A stretch of 64,000 nt of DNA from Impatiens glandulifera (lineage: Eukaryota; Streptophyta; Magnoliopsida; Ericales; Balsaminaceae), in NCBI RefSeq assembly GCF_907164915.1, contig NC_061867.1:46348242-46412241 (forward strand). The letters run 5' to 3'. Below the pieces are notes generated by a model. It saw only the letters and a list, made by a program, of their open reading frames with translations, did not search any database and was not told where the DNA came from. This document shows positions 47,831 to 61,736 of the stretch, one piece after another (within the stretch, counting starts at the first letter, position 1; each line of letters begins with the position of its first letter). The position numbers were made by a program, and so were the translations under genes.

Positions 47831-49089
47831 AAAAAATGAATAGTACTACTTCACTCATATATGACACTTGTAGTCTCTTAGTTAAATTTATTTATTTTTA
47901 TTTTTTCAATTCTCAAACAACCAAAATAAAATGAAGTTGAAACACAGTTTCTTTACAAAAAAAAAAAAAAAAAAGTCAATATTAATTTCAGATTCATATC
48001 TACTTTTAATTACATTTGGAAAACAGTTTGACTTAGATTCATAAACTAATTGATAGAGTTTCTTTAAGATTTGAATCAAATTAAAAAATATACAACTATT
48101 AAAAATATCATTATTGTATTATGTCTTACTAGCATAATATGTTTTTATTGAAAACACATTTAGGTCAAAATTCAATGCCCTTACAAATTTAACCTGATTT
48201 GTATTATTTGCAAACACATTTAGGTCAAAATTCAATACCTTACAAATGAAGATATGATTACGGTTACAAAAGAGTGCACATGAAGTTATGAATTTGGTCA
48301 ATCTCAAATGGAGATCCAAATACTCAAATTGAGATCTAAATAAATATAAAAATGTGTATTTTATCATTATATAATAATACATTTTAAATATTTTATAAAT
48401 AAATATAATTTCTCAAAATCCTATTATTATTTGTGAATGAAATATTTCACTACATCAATTTTGAGAAATCTCAAAATTAAGGAGAAAATAAATAAAAAAA
48501 TAAAATTATATTTAAATAAACTTGTGATGTAGTTTTATAAACTCACCCAAATAATCCAAAATCAAACATAATCTATATAGAACTTGTTTGATCTGTGTCT
48601 TTTTTTAGTTTTAAAAAAAAAAATATTTATTACATCTATCATTTTGACCATCCGATTTTAATTCATTAAATATCTTTTTTATTTTTATTAAATTTATATT
48701 TTAAATCCAAAATGTAATTTTAATAATTTATCCTAACTTTTTTTAAGCAAATACTTTTAAATAAATATCTAAAAAGATCTTTAAAATCCCAAGATCAAAC
48801 AAGCTTCTATTGCAAGTAATAAATTAAAGTCTTGAGAAAGTTAGAAAGTAGAGACAATCTTATTAAATGATTCTAAGGCCAGTTTGATTTCTTTTTAATA
48901 ATTTCAATATAATTAAATATTTTTTTACTCCATTTTCATTAATCATATAATTCATTAACTAAAATATTAAAATATTCTCTATTTAAAACAAATATTTATT
49001 TTATTACAATATATTAACTTTTATAAAAAATTCACACTTTTTCAAAATTACTATCAATTATACTTTCTTTTTTTTAAATAATTCACATA
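47831..49089. other. AT-rich intergenic sequence with one short direct repeat
   Basis: No gene is seen. The block AAACACATTTAGGTCAAAAT occurs at about 48151 and 48211 (60-bp spacing), giving a small ORF repeating LNFDLNVF. Otherwise the sequence is homopolymer-rich and featureless. Confidence 0.5.
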
Positions 49090-49708
49090 TCTATATATAT
49101 AATGATGCTTAATTTTTAAAGTGTCCGGATTGCCGGGTCGAGAGTTGTGGTTAATTTAGATATATGTGAGAGTAAATGGTTACTTGGGTCGGATTGTGGG
49201 TCGGATTGTGAGTTGACCCGCCCATAAACTTAAAACGGTTAAAAATAAAATTAAAAATGTCATAGGTATGATTTGAACTTGCAACCTAACAAAACAAGTA
49301 CCAATTAAGCTAATACCACTTTATATTTTAAATTCAACCCAAAATTTGATAAACGCGTGATATTTTAACAATATAAGTTCAACTTTTTAACTAACTAATC
49401 TATATATATAATGATGTTTAATTTTTAAAATGTCAAGATTGCCGGGTCGAGATTTGTGGTTAATTTGGATATTTGTGAGAGTAAATGGATACTTGGGTCG
49501 GATTGTAGGTTGACCCGCCCATAAACTTAAAACGGTTAAAATAAAATTAAAAATATTATAGGTATGATTCGAACTTGCAACCTAACAAAACAAGTACAAC
49601 TTTTTAACCAACTAGGCTAATAACACTTCATATTTTAAATTCAACCCAAAATTTGATAAACGCGTGACATTTTATATATATATTTATAATGATGCTTAAT
49701 TTTTAAAG

Positions 49709-49745
<37 letters not shown>

Positions 49746-50549
49746 GATGCTTAATTTTGAAAGTGTCAGGATTGCCGGGTCGAGAGCTGTGGTTAATTTG
49801 AATATATATGTGAGAGTAAATAGATACTTTGGTCGAATTCTGGGTTGATCCGCCCATAAACTTAAAACGGTTAATAATAAAATTAAAAATGTTATAGGTA
49901 TGTTTCGAACTCGCAACCTAACAAAACAAGTACAACCTTTTAACCAACTAGGCTAATAACACTTCATATTTTAAGTTCAACCCAAAATTTGATAAACGCG
50001 TGACATTTTAACAATATAAGTTCAAATTTTTAACTAATCTATATATTTATAATGATGCTTAATTTTTAAAGTGTCCGGATTGCCGGGTCGAGAGTTGTGG
50101 TTAATTTGGATATATGTGAGAGTAAATGGATACTTGGGTCGGATTGTGGGTTGACTCGCCCATAAACTTAAAATGGTTAAAAATAAAATAAAAAATGTTA
50201 TAGATATGGTTCGAACTTGCAATCTAACAAATCAAATACAACCTTTTAACCAACTAAACTAATAACACTTCATATTTTAAATTCAACCCAAAATTTGATA
50301 AACGCGTGACATTTTAACCATATAAGTTCAACTTTTTAACTAATCTATATATATATATATATAATGATGCTTAATTTTTAAAGTGTCCGGATTGTCGGGT
50401 TGAGAGCTGTGGTTAATTTGGATATATGTGAGAGTAAATGGATACTTGAGTCGGATTATGGGTTGACCCGCTCATAAAATTTTTACCGTAATATTTTTTT
50501 CACGATTTTTTATATTATTACTCGTGCAAATACACGGGATACATACTAA
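49090..50549 (+). mobile_element. Helitron of 1.46 kb built from about five tandem units
   Basis: It starts TCTATATATATAATGATGC after A (49089). It ends with the hairpin CTCGTGCAAATACACGGG and CTAA before T (50550), a valid CTRR terminus. Unit starts recur at about 49090, 49399, 49729, 50038 and 50344 (306-330 bp), each repeating the Helitron's own 5' sequence (AATGATGCTTAATTTTTAAAG). Only the last unit carries the 3' hairpin. A partial extra start lies near 49672. No Rep/helicase coding sequence is present. Confidence 0.85.
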
Positions 50550-51335
50550 TTATTTAAATAACTCATTACCGAACAATGTTAGGGTTTGAGTTTAAGTATG
50601 CATTTTAATTCTGTAATATGCATTTAAATTTAATGATAAAAATTGGTTCTTTCCAAAAAAAAAATGTATTAAGATATTTCAAAATTAAAATATTTGTCCA
50701 AACTATAAAGTTAAATTAATATATATTATTTAGAAAAGTAATAAAACCCCATAGTCAAAACCTTATTTTAACTTAAGATTTGATTTTTATAAGAAAATTC
50801 TTGTTTACACTCTTATCATTTTCAAAGTTAATATGTTTATTAAAAAAAATAAAGAATTTTTTTTTGTCTAAATTATCAATAACTTGTCTCAAATACTATA
50901 TATGATTCATTTAGCCTCATATTTTCATGTTTCCTTTAAAGAAAGAAAAAGAAGATAACCCTCTTCATTAAAACAAATCTTCACATATTATCTATAATCA
51001 AATCTTGTTTAGTTTTCTTGATATAAAGTCAAAACAAATTGAACTTTTGTAATAAATGTGTGCCTCGTGTGACGAGAGAATCATGTTAATCTTCCTCACG
51101 TCTTTTTCATTCTTTTCTTTATCTAGTCATTCATTCCAGACACCCATACAGTTTCTCTTAATGCAGTAAATCTGAACAGCTTCACTTCTAGTAGCAACAA
51201 ATCTGGTTTCTTTTTTTTTTCTTTTTCTTTCTTAAAGAACCCTTTGTGTATTTTCTCCATTAACTCTCATTTCAAGTTTATTTTTCTGCCAGAAGCTGAA
51301 ACTTATACTTCCCTCTGCTGCATTTGGAGTATAGG
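50550..51335. promoter_or_regulatory. Upstream region and 5' leader of the ZIFL-like gene
   Basis: AT-rich to about 51050. It then becomes less AT-rich, with pyrimidine-rich tracts (51208-51235) typical of plant 5' leaders just before the ATG. No clear TATA box could be assigned. No other gene is visible. Confidence 0.4.
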
Positions 51336-54300
51336 ATGGAGGAGGAACCGAAATTGCCATTTTTAAGGAGGAGAAATGAATACCATGAGAATTGTCCTGG
51401 CTGTAAAGTTGAACTGGAAAAAGAGATGCAAAGGGGAATTCCTTTTAAAAGTCTATTTACTATATGGATGGTGGTTCTATGCACAGGTTTGATTCTATTA
51501 AGAAAGCTATTATTTAAAGGGGGTAATGAGTAATGACAGTAGGGTATTGCTAGAAAAGGTCAATCTGATTCTTAAGGAAAAAGGGTTGAGACTAATGAGT
51601 ATTATTAAGAAACATGATGATTAGTTAATAGTTTATTATTAAGTATGTAGCCCGCGAATACACTTAACCATTTAACAAGGCGCAGAATCTGATCGGCTCG
51701 AACCCATGATTAGTGTTGAGATTAATGAGTATTATTAAGAAGCATTATTAGTTAATAGTTTATTATTTTGTCCTGGATCAGTGTCAAAACAAGATTGAAA
51801 CTGATATTAATTTGTGATGTACACTAATGGGTTGATTTTCTTTTTTCTGTTTTCAGCTCTTCCTATATCATCTCTTTTCCCATTTCTTTACTTCATGGTG
51901 AGTTTCTTTTTCAGCATTACTTTAATTTATTTGTAGTGATTTTGGTCTGTATGAGAGTCTTTCTAGATTCATAATCAAATTGCAATAGGTCCTTCTGATG
52001 TATGATTTATTGGTTGGTTTTCCAAATCCAGAAACAGAAACAGAAAGTGTTTCTAAGTAGGCCTATACATGTTTATGGTTATGAATGTTGTTACTGTTTG
52101 TGAATGCCTTTTCACTTATTTCAAGCTGACCCAATTATTTTTCATTGTTGGCCTCATTTGAAATATTACTTTTTCTTTTTATATCTAGATTCAGATTCAT
52201 ATACAGAAAGAAGAATAAATTGCTCATGCACCTCTTTATTATTGTAGTCTCTAACTAGTGTATCATATTGTAGATAAGGGACTTCAATATTGCAGAAAAA
52301 GAAGAAGACATTGGTTTTTATGCGGGTTATTTAGGTAACAACATTCTATCCTTATAAATTGCATTTGTGGTTGATAATGACAAATTGGTTCAAATATAAC
52401 AGTCTATAATATTACGATCTTTTAAGGTTCTTCATTTATGCTTGGGAGAGCTCTCACATCAGTCTTTTGGGGAATAATAGCTGATCGATATGGACGAAAA
52501 CCAGTCATAATCATAGGCACTATTGCAGTGTTAGTACTCATAATGTCCTGTTTAGTGTCTATTTATTTTCAGTTTGAGATATTTATTTTGTTATTGCAGG
52601 GTTATTTTCAACACTCTATTTGGTCTTAGTGTAAACTTTTGGATGGCTGTCATTACAAGATTTCTACTTGGTAGCTTAAATGGTTTACTTGGACCTATAA
52701 AGGTAGTAAGTAGTAAATAGTAAATAAAAAACATCTTTCTTAATTGATGTTTTAAAATCATGTTACCATGAGCAGGCATATGCAATTGAAATTTTCACTG
52801 AAGAATATCAAGCTTTGGGAGTCTCAACTGTAAGATTTTTCAGATTTATGTATTTATTTGTTGATTTATTTTGGCTGTCCAAGCTTGAAGATGAAGGATC
52901 CAATGGCAGGTTTCAACTGCATGGGGAATTGGATTAATCATTGGACCAGCAGTGGGGGGATTTTTTGCTCAGGTAGTACTTCTTGGTCTTCATTTTTGGT
53001 AGATAAGGTGATATAGGATGAAAATTTTTATTTAATTTTTTGAAACTAAGAGTTGTTAATCGGGATAAATCTAGCATGAACCCCATTCCATTCAGAGCGT
53101 TCTTAGGGAGAATCGAAGATGGAATTGTTATTCACTTTTATGGTTTCCTTGAAATTAAGCAAATTTTTTCATTCTTTTTGGATGCTGAGGAACATGGGAC
53201 TTGACCTATTTTATATAAGCAATTGAAAATGCATTATTTAGAACATTGACAAATAGGTTAGGGTGTTACATTGAATTAGAATAAAAAGACCATTAAGTTT
53301 GATTTTTTTTTTCTTTATAGAAAAAGGATAAGAACAAATGTTTTTGAACACTTGCAAATGAAACTATTTCTTCTAAAGTTAGCACTATTTCTTGAATCTT
53401 CATTCATCAGAATCAATTAGCCAGGCATCGTTTCAGAAGCATTGATACCCCATTCCTTTCATAGTAACTCATTTTGGAGTGAATTAGCACTTTGTTCCAA
53501 ATTCCACTTTGAATAATAACATTCTTGATTAATAGTAAGCCAAACATGATTATATTTTCTTGACTATTATTCACTTGTTTGATATCTCAAGCTACTCTTG
53601 TAAGAATGGCAATGGCTCGGGTTTTCGATGGTCTGACCCGAAGGTCTCCAAAGACGAGACCCAATCTGGAGTTTTGGCTTATCTGATGTGACAAACCAAA
53701 AAAAACTACTTTTCACACAACTTGTTTAGGACCTGGGTCCATCCCTATCCAAGTAGGACCTGAGCATAACCAAAATAAATTTAAAACATAAAAGGTGCAT
53801 AGATTTGTTTCTTATACCTTTCTAACAGGACCCGTTATACCCGGGTCAAACCAGACAAAATAGGACATGGGCTTACAAAAATTACTTTTAAATATGCATT
53901 TTAGCAAAAAACTAAATACTGGTTCTGCTTATCAAGCAAGAAAATGAAATTAAACCCTTACTACTTTTGACCCGAAATTGATGGGTCTTGAAACTGTTGG
54001 TTCCGAATATGACCCGGGTCAAACCCGACCCAATAATGGTGGATCTCTAATTTACTCGAGAGTGGGGTCCAGCGGGATCGCTTGTACTTCATACTGCCTT
54101 TTTTTTCTTGGTTGAAGAGCTAATTTGTTTGTCCATTTGTCAAACTTTTCTTCTAGCCTGCTAAGAAGTATCCAACTATCATCTCTGATGATTCTTTGTT
54201 TGGGAGGTAAATGTTCAATTCAATGACAACCCTTATGTTACAAGTGGTACTGATGGTTCATGATACTAAAGTGCATTGCTTTATGATGCAGGTTTCCATA

Positions 54301-57300
54301 CTTTTTGCCCTGCCTTTGCATATCTGTCTTTGCATTTATAGTTACTATTCTGGTATTTTGGATACCGGTATGTCACAATATGATCCAGTTTCTGTAAGTT
54401 TGACATTATTGTGAATTGTACCCTTGCTCTTTACTTACAAGTTGTATTTTGCAGGAAACATTGCACAATCACAATACAAGTGGTAAAAGTCTTCATGATT
54501 CATTTGAAATACTTGAAGCTATGCCATCCTCACTTTTACTACTCGATAAAGAAGACATTGAAGAGACCGAAGAACCTGTATCTGAAAACCTATTCAGGAA
54601 TTGGCCCTTAATGTCTTCAATCATTGTCTATTGTGTCTTCTCTCTTCATGATATGGCATACACAGAGGTTGCCTTTCTTTTGCAAAAAGGAAAAAACGTT
54701 TTTTTTAATAATGAAAATAATTTATAGAATTTGAATGAGACGCTGAACATGTTTAGTTTTCATTTTCAAAAACAAAAATATACGTCATAGATTTCATCAT
54801 AGATTTAGTTTGTCAAATTAGCCTAACAAAATGTGTTGCTCAGACTCTGTTACTACACTCTAAGTTGAATCAACACATTTGAGAGCCTTCTAGCCTTGTC
54901 GAAATGTCTAGCATTTCCATAATTCAGAGGTTGACTTCTCTATTCATGATAGGCCTAGTAACTTAACAATGCTAATGATTTATAATTTCTAATAATCTAT
55001 TGATGCATTGTTTGTCACTTTTCTGGTCTTGCTCATTTTCATTTCCAAATGCCTTAATGTGGAAAAAAACAATGATTCTTATAGTGACTTTTCTTTTTGA
55101 GGGTAGATCTTCTCTCTGTGGGCAGAAAGCCCGAGGAAGTTTGGGGGCTTGAGCTATTCAACGGAAGATGTCGGGGTAGTTCTTTCTATCTCAGGTATTA
55201 TATCACTATATATATATATATATTGTCCTAATAAATGACATTTTTAATCCCAAAAAAATTAAGAATAGGCAATGTTGGACTAGATTTGTACCTGTTTGTT
55301 TCAATGTCATTCAAAGTCATGAGAAGTTATCAAGATTTTAAACCTTTATTTGAAACCCCAAGTTCATTTTTTCAACTATATTCAATGATTTCTCCAATTG
55401 ATTTAATGTATTATCTAATTCATGGCCAGTTCTCCTTATAAACTACTATTTCCATTGCATTTGCTTCACTAGTGGGTTAACAAGTATACCATACTATTCA
55501 ACTTTGATTGGTTAGGGCACTGCACCTCTAAACAGTCAAAAACAAAGAACTTGTAATAAATTCAAAAGTTATCATGTTTCATACAAGTTATCATGTTTTT
55601 TCAAGCCAAATCTCTTACACAACAGTAACAAAAGAATATCTAAGAATACTTGTGTACAAATTATTCCCATGTTCTTCATCTCTTATCCACTACTTAGGAG
55701 TCTTGAGACCATAAGACACTTTATATCATATTCCTGCAAATAACCTTTGAGATAATACAAATGATGTTGAAGGTTTTCATCATGGCATCTAATGGGGCAC
55801 ACAAAATCTCGTAACTAAATATATTACTAGATTCGATGGCGGGCTCATACAAGCGGGTTAGCTGTCATGAGTCATCTAGTGAAACTGGAACAAACCGGCT
55901 TGAACAAAAATGAAAGTATTATTATAGACAGAACATTTGCATGCTTGAGCAAGACATTATTAATAGGAACATTTGCATGCTTGATTCCCTTTCTAGGCCA
56001 AACAATTCTAATGCATTGTTGAACATATGTTTAAGTAGCTGTTTTGATGATTGAATAATTTTTTTTAAGGATTTGGTCTTCTAGTTTTTCAACTCTCTAT
56101 CTTTCCATATCTGGGAAGGAAGTTGGGTCCTATCAAGATAGCACAAATTTTTGGAGTAAGTGATTATACTTTTCAATAATTTGTGAACATAAATACATAC
56201 TCAAATGTGTGTCTAAAAGGAAAATTTTCCCATGATCGTAGGTCTTAACCATTCCCTTGTTGCAAGTTTACCCATATTTTACCTACCTCTCTGGAATGAT
56301 GCTTTCGGTGTTGTTAAACTGTGCATCTCTTTTAAAGTTTTTTTTCTCTGTAAGTTCTCATTCATATCCTAGAGTGACTTAGATACTGAAAACTGTTATC
56401 ACATATCTCAACTTATGTTGTGTTTGGATTTGTTATTCCAATCAGGTGGCCATTATAACTAGCATGTTCATAATGCAGAACAATGCTGTGGTATATTTCT
56501 ATCTTGTTTACTCTTTATTCTATATTATCATATTATTTATTCGTAGTAACGTGACAGGCACAAAACCAAAGAGGAGCTGCAAATGGCATTTCAATGACAC
56601 TAATGTCAATTTTTAAAGCTGCAGGTCCAGCCGGGGCAGGAATACTGTAAGTATCAAAGTTCATTTCACTAAATCTGTTTTTGCAATGTACTTTTATTTA
56701 TTTTCTATCAAAGTATATAAGACATGTTCAAGACAAATAGAAAACTGTGTTTAAAGACAACATAAATGCCTTACTTTTCTATATCCATGGTGTAAGCGCT
56801 AAAATGATCATATATCTTGTCCAAATAATTCCAAAGAAAAATTATCTTGTCGTTTTCCAAATTTATTAACAATTTATGTATAACTAATAGTTTTGTATGA
56901 CTTATTTGGGGACTTGACTGATATGTGTTTTAGGAATAATTTTTGTGTGGATTAAACTAATTTGGATTTATATGTTTATACTTCCAGATTTTCTTGGGCA
57001 CAAAAGCGTCAGGATGCTGCTTTTCTACCAGGTTAGTAATTCACTTCTTGGGCTGTTATGTTATGTCTTTAGTGAGAATGACTTTTGCTACCTTATTGGG
57101 TTAAAATGAATTCCATTAGTAAGTTACATAATCAAGTAAATTATGTTTTAAAAATTGACTCAATAGAAAAAAAAGAAGTATTATGTACATTTATTGAAGA
57201 ATATTTTGGGGGTAAATTGATAAAGACCTGAATTTAACATATTTGTTGCTTGACAATTCTTGTGATGTTAGGGGATCAGATGGTTTTCTTTGTGCTGAAT

Positions 57301-57366
57301 ATGATTGTGTTGTTTGGACTGATTTTAACGTTCAGACCGTTTTTAGTCACCAATGACCGAAGATAA
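51336..57366 (+). CDS. ZIFL-like major facilitator transporter (zinc-induced facilitator-like)
   Basis: Seventeen exons, all GT-AG, join to 489 residues: 51336-51486, 51857-51897, 52274-52334, 52427-52529, 52600-52702, 52776-52829, 52910-52972, 54157-54206, 54292-54367, 54455-54667, 55107-55194, 56070-56155, 56242-56349, 56446-56490, 56558-56646, 56988-57031 and 57272-57366. The N-terminal Cys motif CPGC (20-23), the MFS loop 2-3 signature [11 protein letters not shown] (99-109) and the His motif PETLHNH (234-240) together mark the plant ZIFL family, proton-coupled carriers of the tonoplast or plasma membrane. Arabidopsis members move nicotianamine (ZIF1) or potassium/protons with effects on auxin transport (ZIFL1). 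Which substrate applies here is unknown. About twelve membrane segments with a hydrophilic central loop (residues about 242-285) are visible. There are no lesions. Intron 7 is long and holds repetitive sequence. Confidence 0.93.
51640..51716 (-). mobile_element. SINE-like fragment in intron 1 of the ZIFL-like gene
   Basis: It shares with 6869-6980 the tail GGCGCAGAATCTGATC/CATTTAACAAGG and GTATGTAGCC. On the minus strand it has GGGTTCGAGCC, a B-box-like motif. The A-box end is missing or degraded. Confidence 0.42.
53580..54110. repeat. Repetitive insertion in intron 7 of the ZIFL-like gene
   Basis: Intron 7 (52973-54156) contains about 500 bp dense in GGGTC/GACCC-type words (GCTCGGGTTTTCGATGG, GGACCTGGGTCCATCCC, ATGACCCGGGTCAAACCCGA). 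These are common in plant non-autonomous elements. No termini or target duplication could be fixed. Confidence 0.4.
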
Positions 57367-57770
57367 ATGATGATCGCATTGAATTGTAGATCTCCTTTTG
57401 TGCATCTCTTTTGTCAAGTTTTGAATTTTTTGGAAGTTCAAGGTTTTCTGTTTTCTTGTCTGATAAAAGTTTGTATTGTTGAATGATAATTATTAGTATA
57501 ATGCACTAAAAATGTGATTTTGTTGTCTTATTTTGCTTCTTCTAATAATATCCTTATATGTATCTCATGTTGAAAATTATAAGTTTGTATAGCACATGCA
57601 TAATGAAAACTTACTGAAATAAACATTTACAATTTTCAATAACTTAATTTTAGTCTCATTTTATCCGTAACTTTTGAATATTATTATAATTCGTTGTAAT
57701 AACTTTAATAGAAGTTATTAATGGTTATTATTGGTTAGCAACCAATGGTTACCGTGGTTACTAACTGTCG

Positions 57771-57921
57771 ATAAGAGCAAAATAACCGCCAAATAACTAT
57801 AATGCAATCTTAAGACACCCCAACACTTCTATTTCAATTATTTCTGGATAAGAGCAAAATAACTGCCAAATAACTATAATGCTCTTAAGACACCCCCAAC
57901 ACTTCTATTTCAATTATTTCT
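57771..57921. repeat. Tandem duplication of about 77 bp downstream of the ZIFL-like gene
   Basis: The block ATAAGAGCAAAATAACYGCC through TTCAATTATTTCTGG occurs twice head to tail (about 57771-57849 and 57850-57921), with a 5-bp length difference near AATGC(AATCTT)AAG. Confidence 0.8.
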
Positions 57922-58679
57922 GGGTAGCGTCTGCATTTTAATATAGGCAAGTCACACTCCAACACGATTTTCAAACCAAACGTATTTCTCGACATTTCTA
58001 CCGTTCTCCTTTTACAAATCGATCATAATTGGTATCAAAGAGACTCACCACCGGCTAAGAATAAATGACCCATTAACAACCACATGTTCTTATATTCAGA
58101 ACATTAAAATGCAATATTTTTTTCAGTTCAATGATGAATAATATTACTTGAATAATTATTTTAATGAGATATAAGAAACACCACAATTTTATTATTTTTT
58201 GTAACATATCAAACACTTTCACATTGCTACAAAAATTTAATTAAATATTTCAAATGTGCTTATGTTGAGTAACACAATTAAGATCTTGATCATATTTCAA
58301 CAATTTCTTAAAAAAAAAAAAACTAAATTGTTACTCATATTGCTACCAAATTAACAGATAGTATACAAAAACAGGTAATACAAGTTAATCAAAATAGACA
58401 GACACAAACTTTGTCAAGACTCAAGACAAAAAATAATGTTAAAAGTACTCCTTTTCTGCATAAATAATATAACAATATTAAGCAACTACAAAAACTAGGT
58501 TTCTGAAACAAAGAGAACAAGCCAGTCAAAACTCACCATAAATTCACAAAGACAAAAGGTATCGAAAATAAAACAAGTTAAAGGTTCCCATAACGATCAT
58601 TTTTCAAAATCAGTCTTTTTTTCAAATTATCCTTTAGAAGATTCGGTGATTGCTATGACCAATTAACTACTGGACAAGA
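57922..58679. other. Intergenic between convergent ZIFL-like and SRP19 genes
   Basis: The stretch includes the 3' untranslated region of the minus-strand SRP19 gene towards its right end. No further gene or element terminus is seen. Confidence 0.45.
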
Positions 58680-60626
58680 CTATCTCTTCTTCTTTCCACC
58701 TTTCCCAGATTTGGAAGGTGCTGCGCTTGAGGTTGATGCTGATGGCTCCTGTTTCTTAGTCCTCCCTGGGTGTCTACGCACCAAATCTGCCACATGGATC
58801 ATCATCTCTTTTCCTGAAAGTTATTGTCAATAAATCTTATCATTAATCAGACATTGAGTTACAAAATCACTTTTACATCTACACAAATAGGTATATCAAT
58901 GAAACCATCACAAATGAGTTATTAGCTCGTGTGAATGATGGGCCACAACAAATTTTCTGTTTTCCTAAATGGTCACACGCCCCATTTGGCTTATGGATCC
59001 GTTTCAGACAGAAATGTTTGAAAACTAAAATTAGTCAAAGATAGATTCATAAAATTAGATTCATATATATATATAAACAATAAGTGTTTTTAAATGGGGC
59101 ATTAGCCTAGCAATATATAAACTGCATCAACTTTTGAAATAAGTTAAATTTTGTTAAATAAGAAAAAATCAACATAAAGGTGACAAAGGCAGTAAAATCA
59201 AGGCAAATCAAAGAGAAAAAAAAGGGCATATTGTAAACTATGTATGTTATTGAATGTTAAAACCGATAAACCGACTGATCTTAGAACTGATTAAACCGAA
59301 CCAATGTTCATCTGCCAACCAACGGTTGAAGCTTTTGAAAAACCAACACCAACGGTTTCCAATTGTAAGTTTGGCGTGAAATGAGATTGTGATTGAGACA
59401 AAATAAGAGTTTTCAAATAGACTAATGTTAGGAGAAGAACGTGTCAATTCTTTTTTTTTGTTCTTGACTGAATGTCACCACAACTTTAGATAATGAATGA
59501 TCTCTTCAATTGTTACTTCAATTGTTACTGCAAACAAAATAATAATAATTTGTTTTCTTCAATTGATAAAAACATGAGCAACATTGCACTACACAAGTCA
59601 TTCCTAATTCATAGTTTAAATCTCCAAGTTAGCAAGAAAGTCACCAGCTTCTAGTGACCTCAATCCATAAAAGCCTTCTTAGGATGCAGCCAACTTCAAA
59701 TAAACTCATAAATCAAATGCCAATGTGAAGTGATGGAGAGATGACTAAATTAATTAATTTCATGTTCTAGGTTTCAAATAATGCTATAATTTTAACTGAA
59801 GCAGTTTCTAAATTTCTACACAAGTCCATAGCTTCTAAAGATGCATTGACATAGACTAGGGACGAGAAGCAGATATTATGGATCCCTTTTTCCCTATTAA
59901 TTCGTACATATCTAATTATTTCTACATTTTTTCCTTCTGTGACCTGGGTTTATGCCCTCGGGGCGGCTAGCATGAACCCCATTCAAATCAGTGTTATTAG
60001 TCAGAATCGAACCCGAGACATTTTCTTAGGTAAGATTATTGGTCACTTGAGTTACCCTGGTGGTGGGGTGAATTTCTATATACTTATAAGAATTTTTTAA
60101 AGCACTTATTTATAAATGGTTTGAATGAAAGAAACATTTTTTTAATACTTCTTTTTTTCATTTGTAAATGGAGCAAATTCATGCATGTCCTTACTTGAAC
60201 CAATAGCTGGATTAGACAATGTGCCATCCTCCTTTTTCAGAGACACTCTCACTCTTCCTCTTTGCATGAAATCACGAGGATATGCCTTGTCAATCTGCAG
60301 AACAAGGCCAAACCCAAAAATTAAAGAAGATAATTTGGAGCTTTGTAAATAAGTCCATTCATTGTGATTAATGGCATTGCTTTGTTTGCATTACATTCCT
60401 CAGAAGTTCTGTAGGTAAGAATGTTGTACTTTAGAGTGAGTGAACTGACCTCAATAACAAAGGGTATTTTAAGATGGTTCAAGCAATCTCCAATCTCAGA
60501 GCATGTGGGATTTTCACAGGCTTTGGTTGCACTAATGCGCCTCCCCTCTGAAATCTTTTTCTTTGAATTTATGTAAACTGGATACAATATCACCCACTTC
60601 TTTATATTTGGGATTTCTCCATCCAT
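58680..60626 (-). CDS. SRP19: Signal recognition particle 19 kDa protein
   Basis: Three coding exons (60626-60450, 60294-60195, 58813-58680) join in phase to 136 residues, close to other plant SRP19s. SRP19 binds SRP RNA helices 6 and 8 during SRP assembly and lets SRP54 join, so that secretory proteins are targeted to the endoplasmic reticulum. Signature blocks: WVILYPVYINSKKKISEGRR (16 residues of it the RNA-binding start), KIPFVIEIDKAYPRDF, and QRGRVRVSLKKEDGTLSNP. The tail is Lys/Gly-rich (SGKGGKKKR). The start ATG follows a splice acceptor (CTTGTAG/AT), so a 5' UTR intron of about 1.1 kb precedes it. The probable non-coding first exon is near 61737-61840, with donor ACG/GTACGG. Intron 3 (58814-60194) contains a SINE-like insertion. 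No defects are seen. Confidence 0.93.
59937..60070 (-). mobile_element. SINE-like tRNA-derived element in an SRP19 intron
   Basis: On the minus strand GGTAACTCAAGTGACC (A-box-like) is followed by GGGTTCGATTCTG (B-box-like). A tail with GAATGGGGTTCATGCTAG and GGGCATAAACCCAGGTC follows. The piece AATCTAGCATGAACCCCAT also occurs near 53070 in the ZIFL intron 7, so this is a dispersed family. It resembles Au-type plant SINEs, but the boundaries are uncertain. Confidence 0.48.
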
Positions 60627-61736
60627 ATCTACAAGGGTAATTACAGGATGACAGATAAGAAATCAATGAGATGAAATAGTTGCATTAACAGTTATAATGT
60701 ACACAAATTGCATGAATGAATAATCAATAATTCCGAGCAGTTTACTCCTTTTAAAAAATAAATCATAAAATCAGTCACATGGTTCACATCCATTCTGATG
60801 AATACTGGATCAATTAAGATTATGACGAGGAATTAAATTCCTTGAGACAAGAATTTCAATTAAGAAGAGGAATAATAATGGAAGAATCCCATGAAAATAA
60901 AAAGAGAACAAATCCGTTTTAGAAGAGAAGTTCAATTCATATTTTCAACATCTCATGCACATAATACACACTACTTATTTGCTCATTCTCACAACTCTAA
61001 TTGAGGTTCTCTCGATTTCACTCAGCCTCCTCTCTTTCCCTTGTCAGAGCTATTATAGACCTCCTTGATCATTCACATCAGAAGCTAAAATCATGTATTG
61101 AAAGATGACAAGCTTCAAGCTTTGATATTCCAATTTACAGTACATTCCCCTTGTAAAGTGCAAACAGCATACATGTAAAAATACAGGAACCATTCAACAA
61201 CAAACCTCCACTAAGAAAGGAAAATACCTACAAATAAACAGAAAACTCAAAGAATTTATCTAATCAAGGAAGATATACAACAATGATTGTTTTCTTTGGA
61301 ATTTCATCAACAATTTACCTCTGGGTAGTAGTAGATTTTGATCTAATTAAGCAAAAACTAGCCAGATCAGAGAATTCAATGCTACTATATAATGAATTAC
61401 AGAAGAAACTTTTCAACAACGATCTGAAGTGTGAAATAGCATGGATTGGAAAATATGGTTTATCAAACTAGATATAAAGCAATTGCACATATATCGATTC
61501 ATATGTCTCAGATTGATACCACAAAAAGAAGAATTCACATGAAAAGATAACTGGGTCAAGATTACAGTAAAAAGTAGGAACTACCCATTATCATCATACA
61601 ACATCTAATTAGATCTTCACTAATTCAAACAAAAGAATGTTGGGTCACAACTGGAAAGGGATGAATCAGTCTATAATCACCTGAATCAACGGAATGTAGA
61701 GATTTGAGATGAATACAGATCTTCCTACCGTACCGT

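Noticed and set aside
49716..50222. Small minus-strand ORFs repeating TLTYI and DPAI motifs
   Set aside because: They translate the tandem Helitron units; the same words appear at 43475-43734 in another copy of the Helitron.
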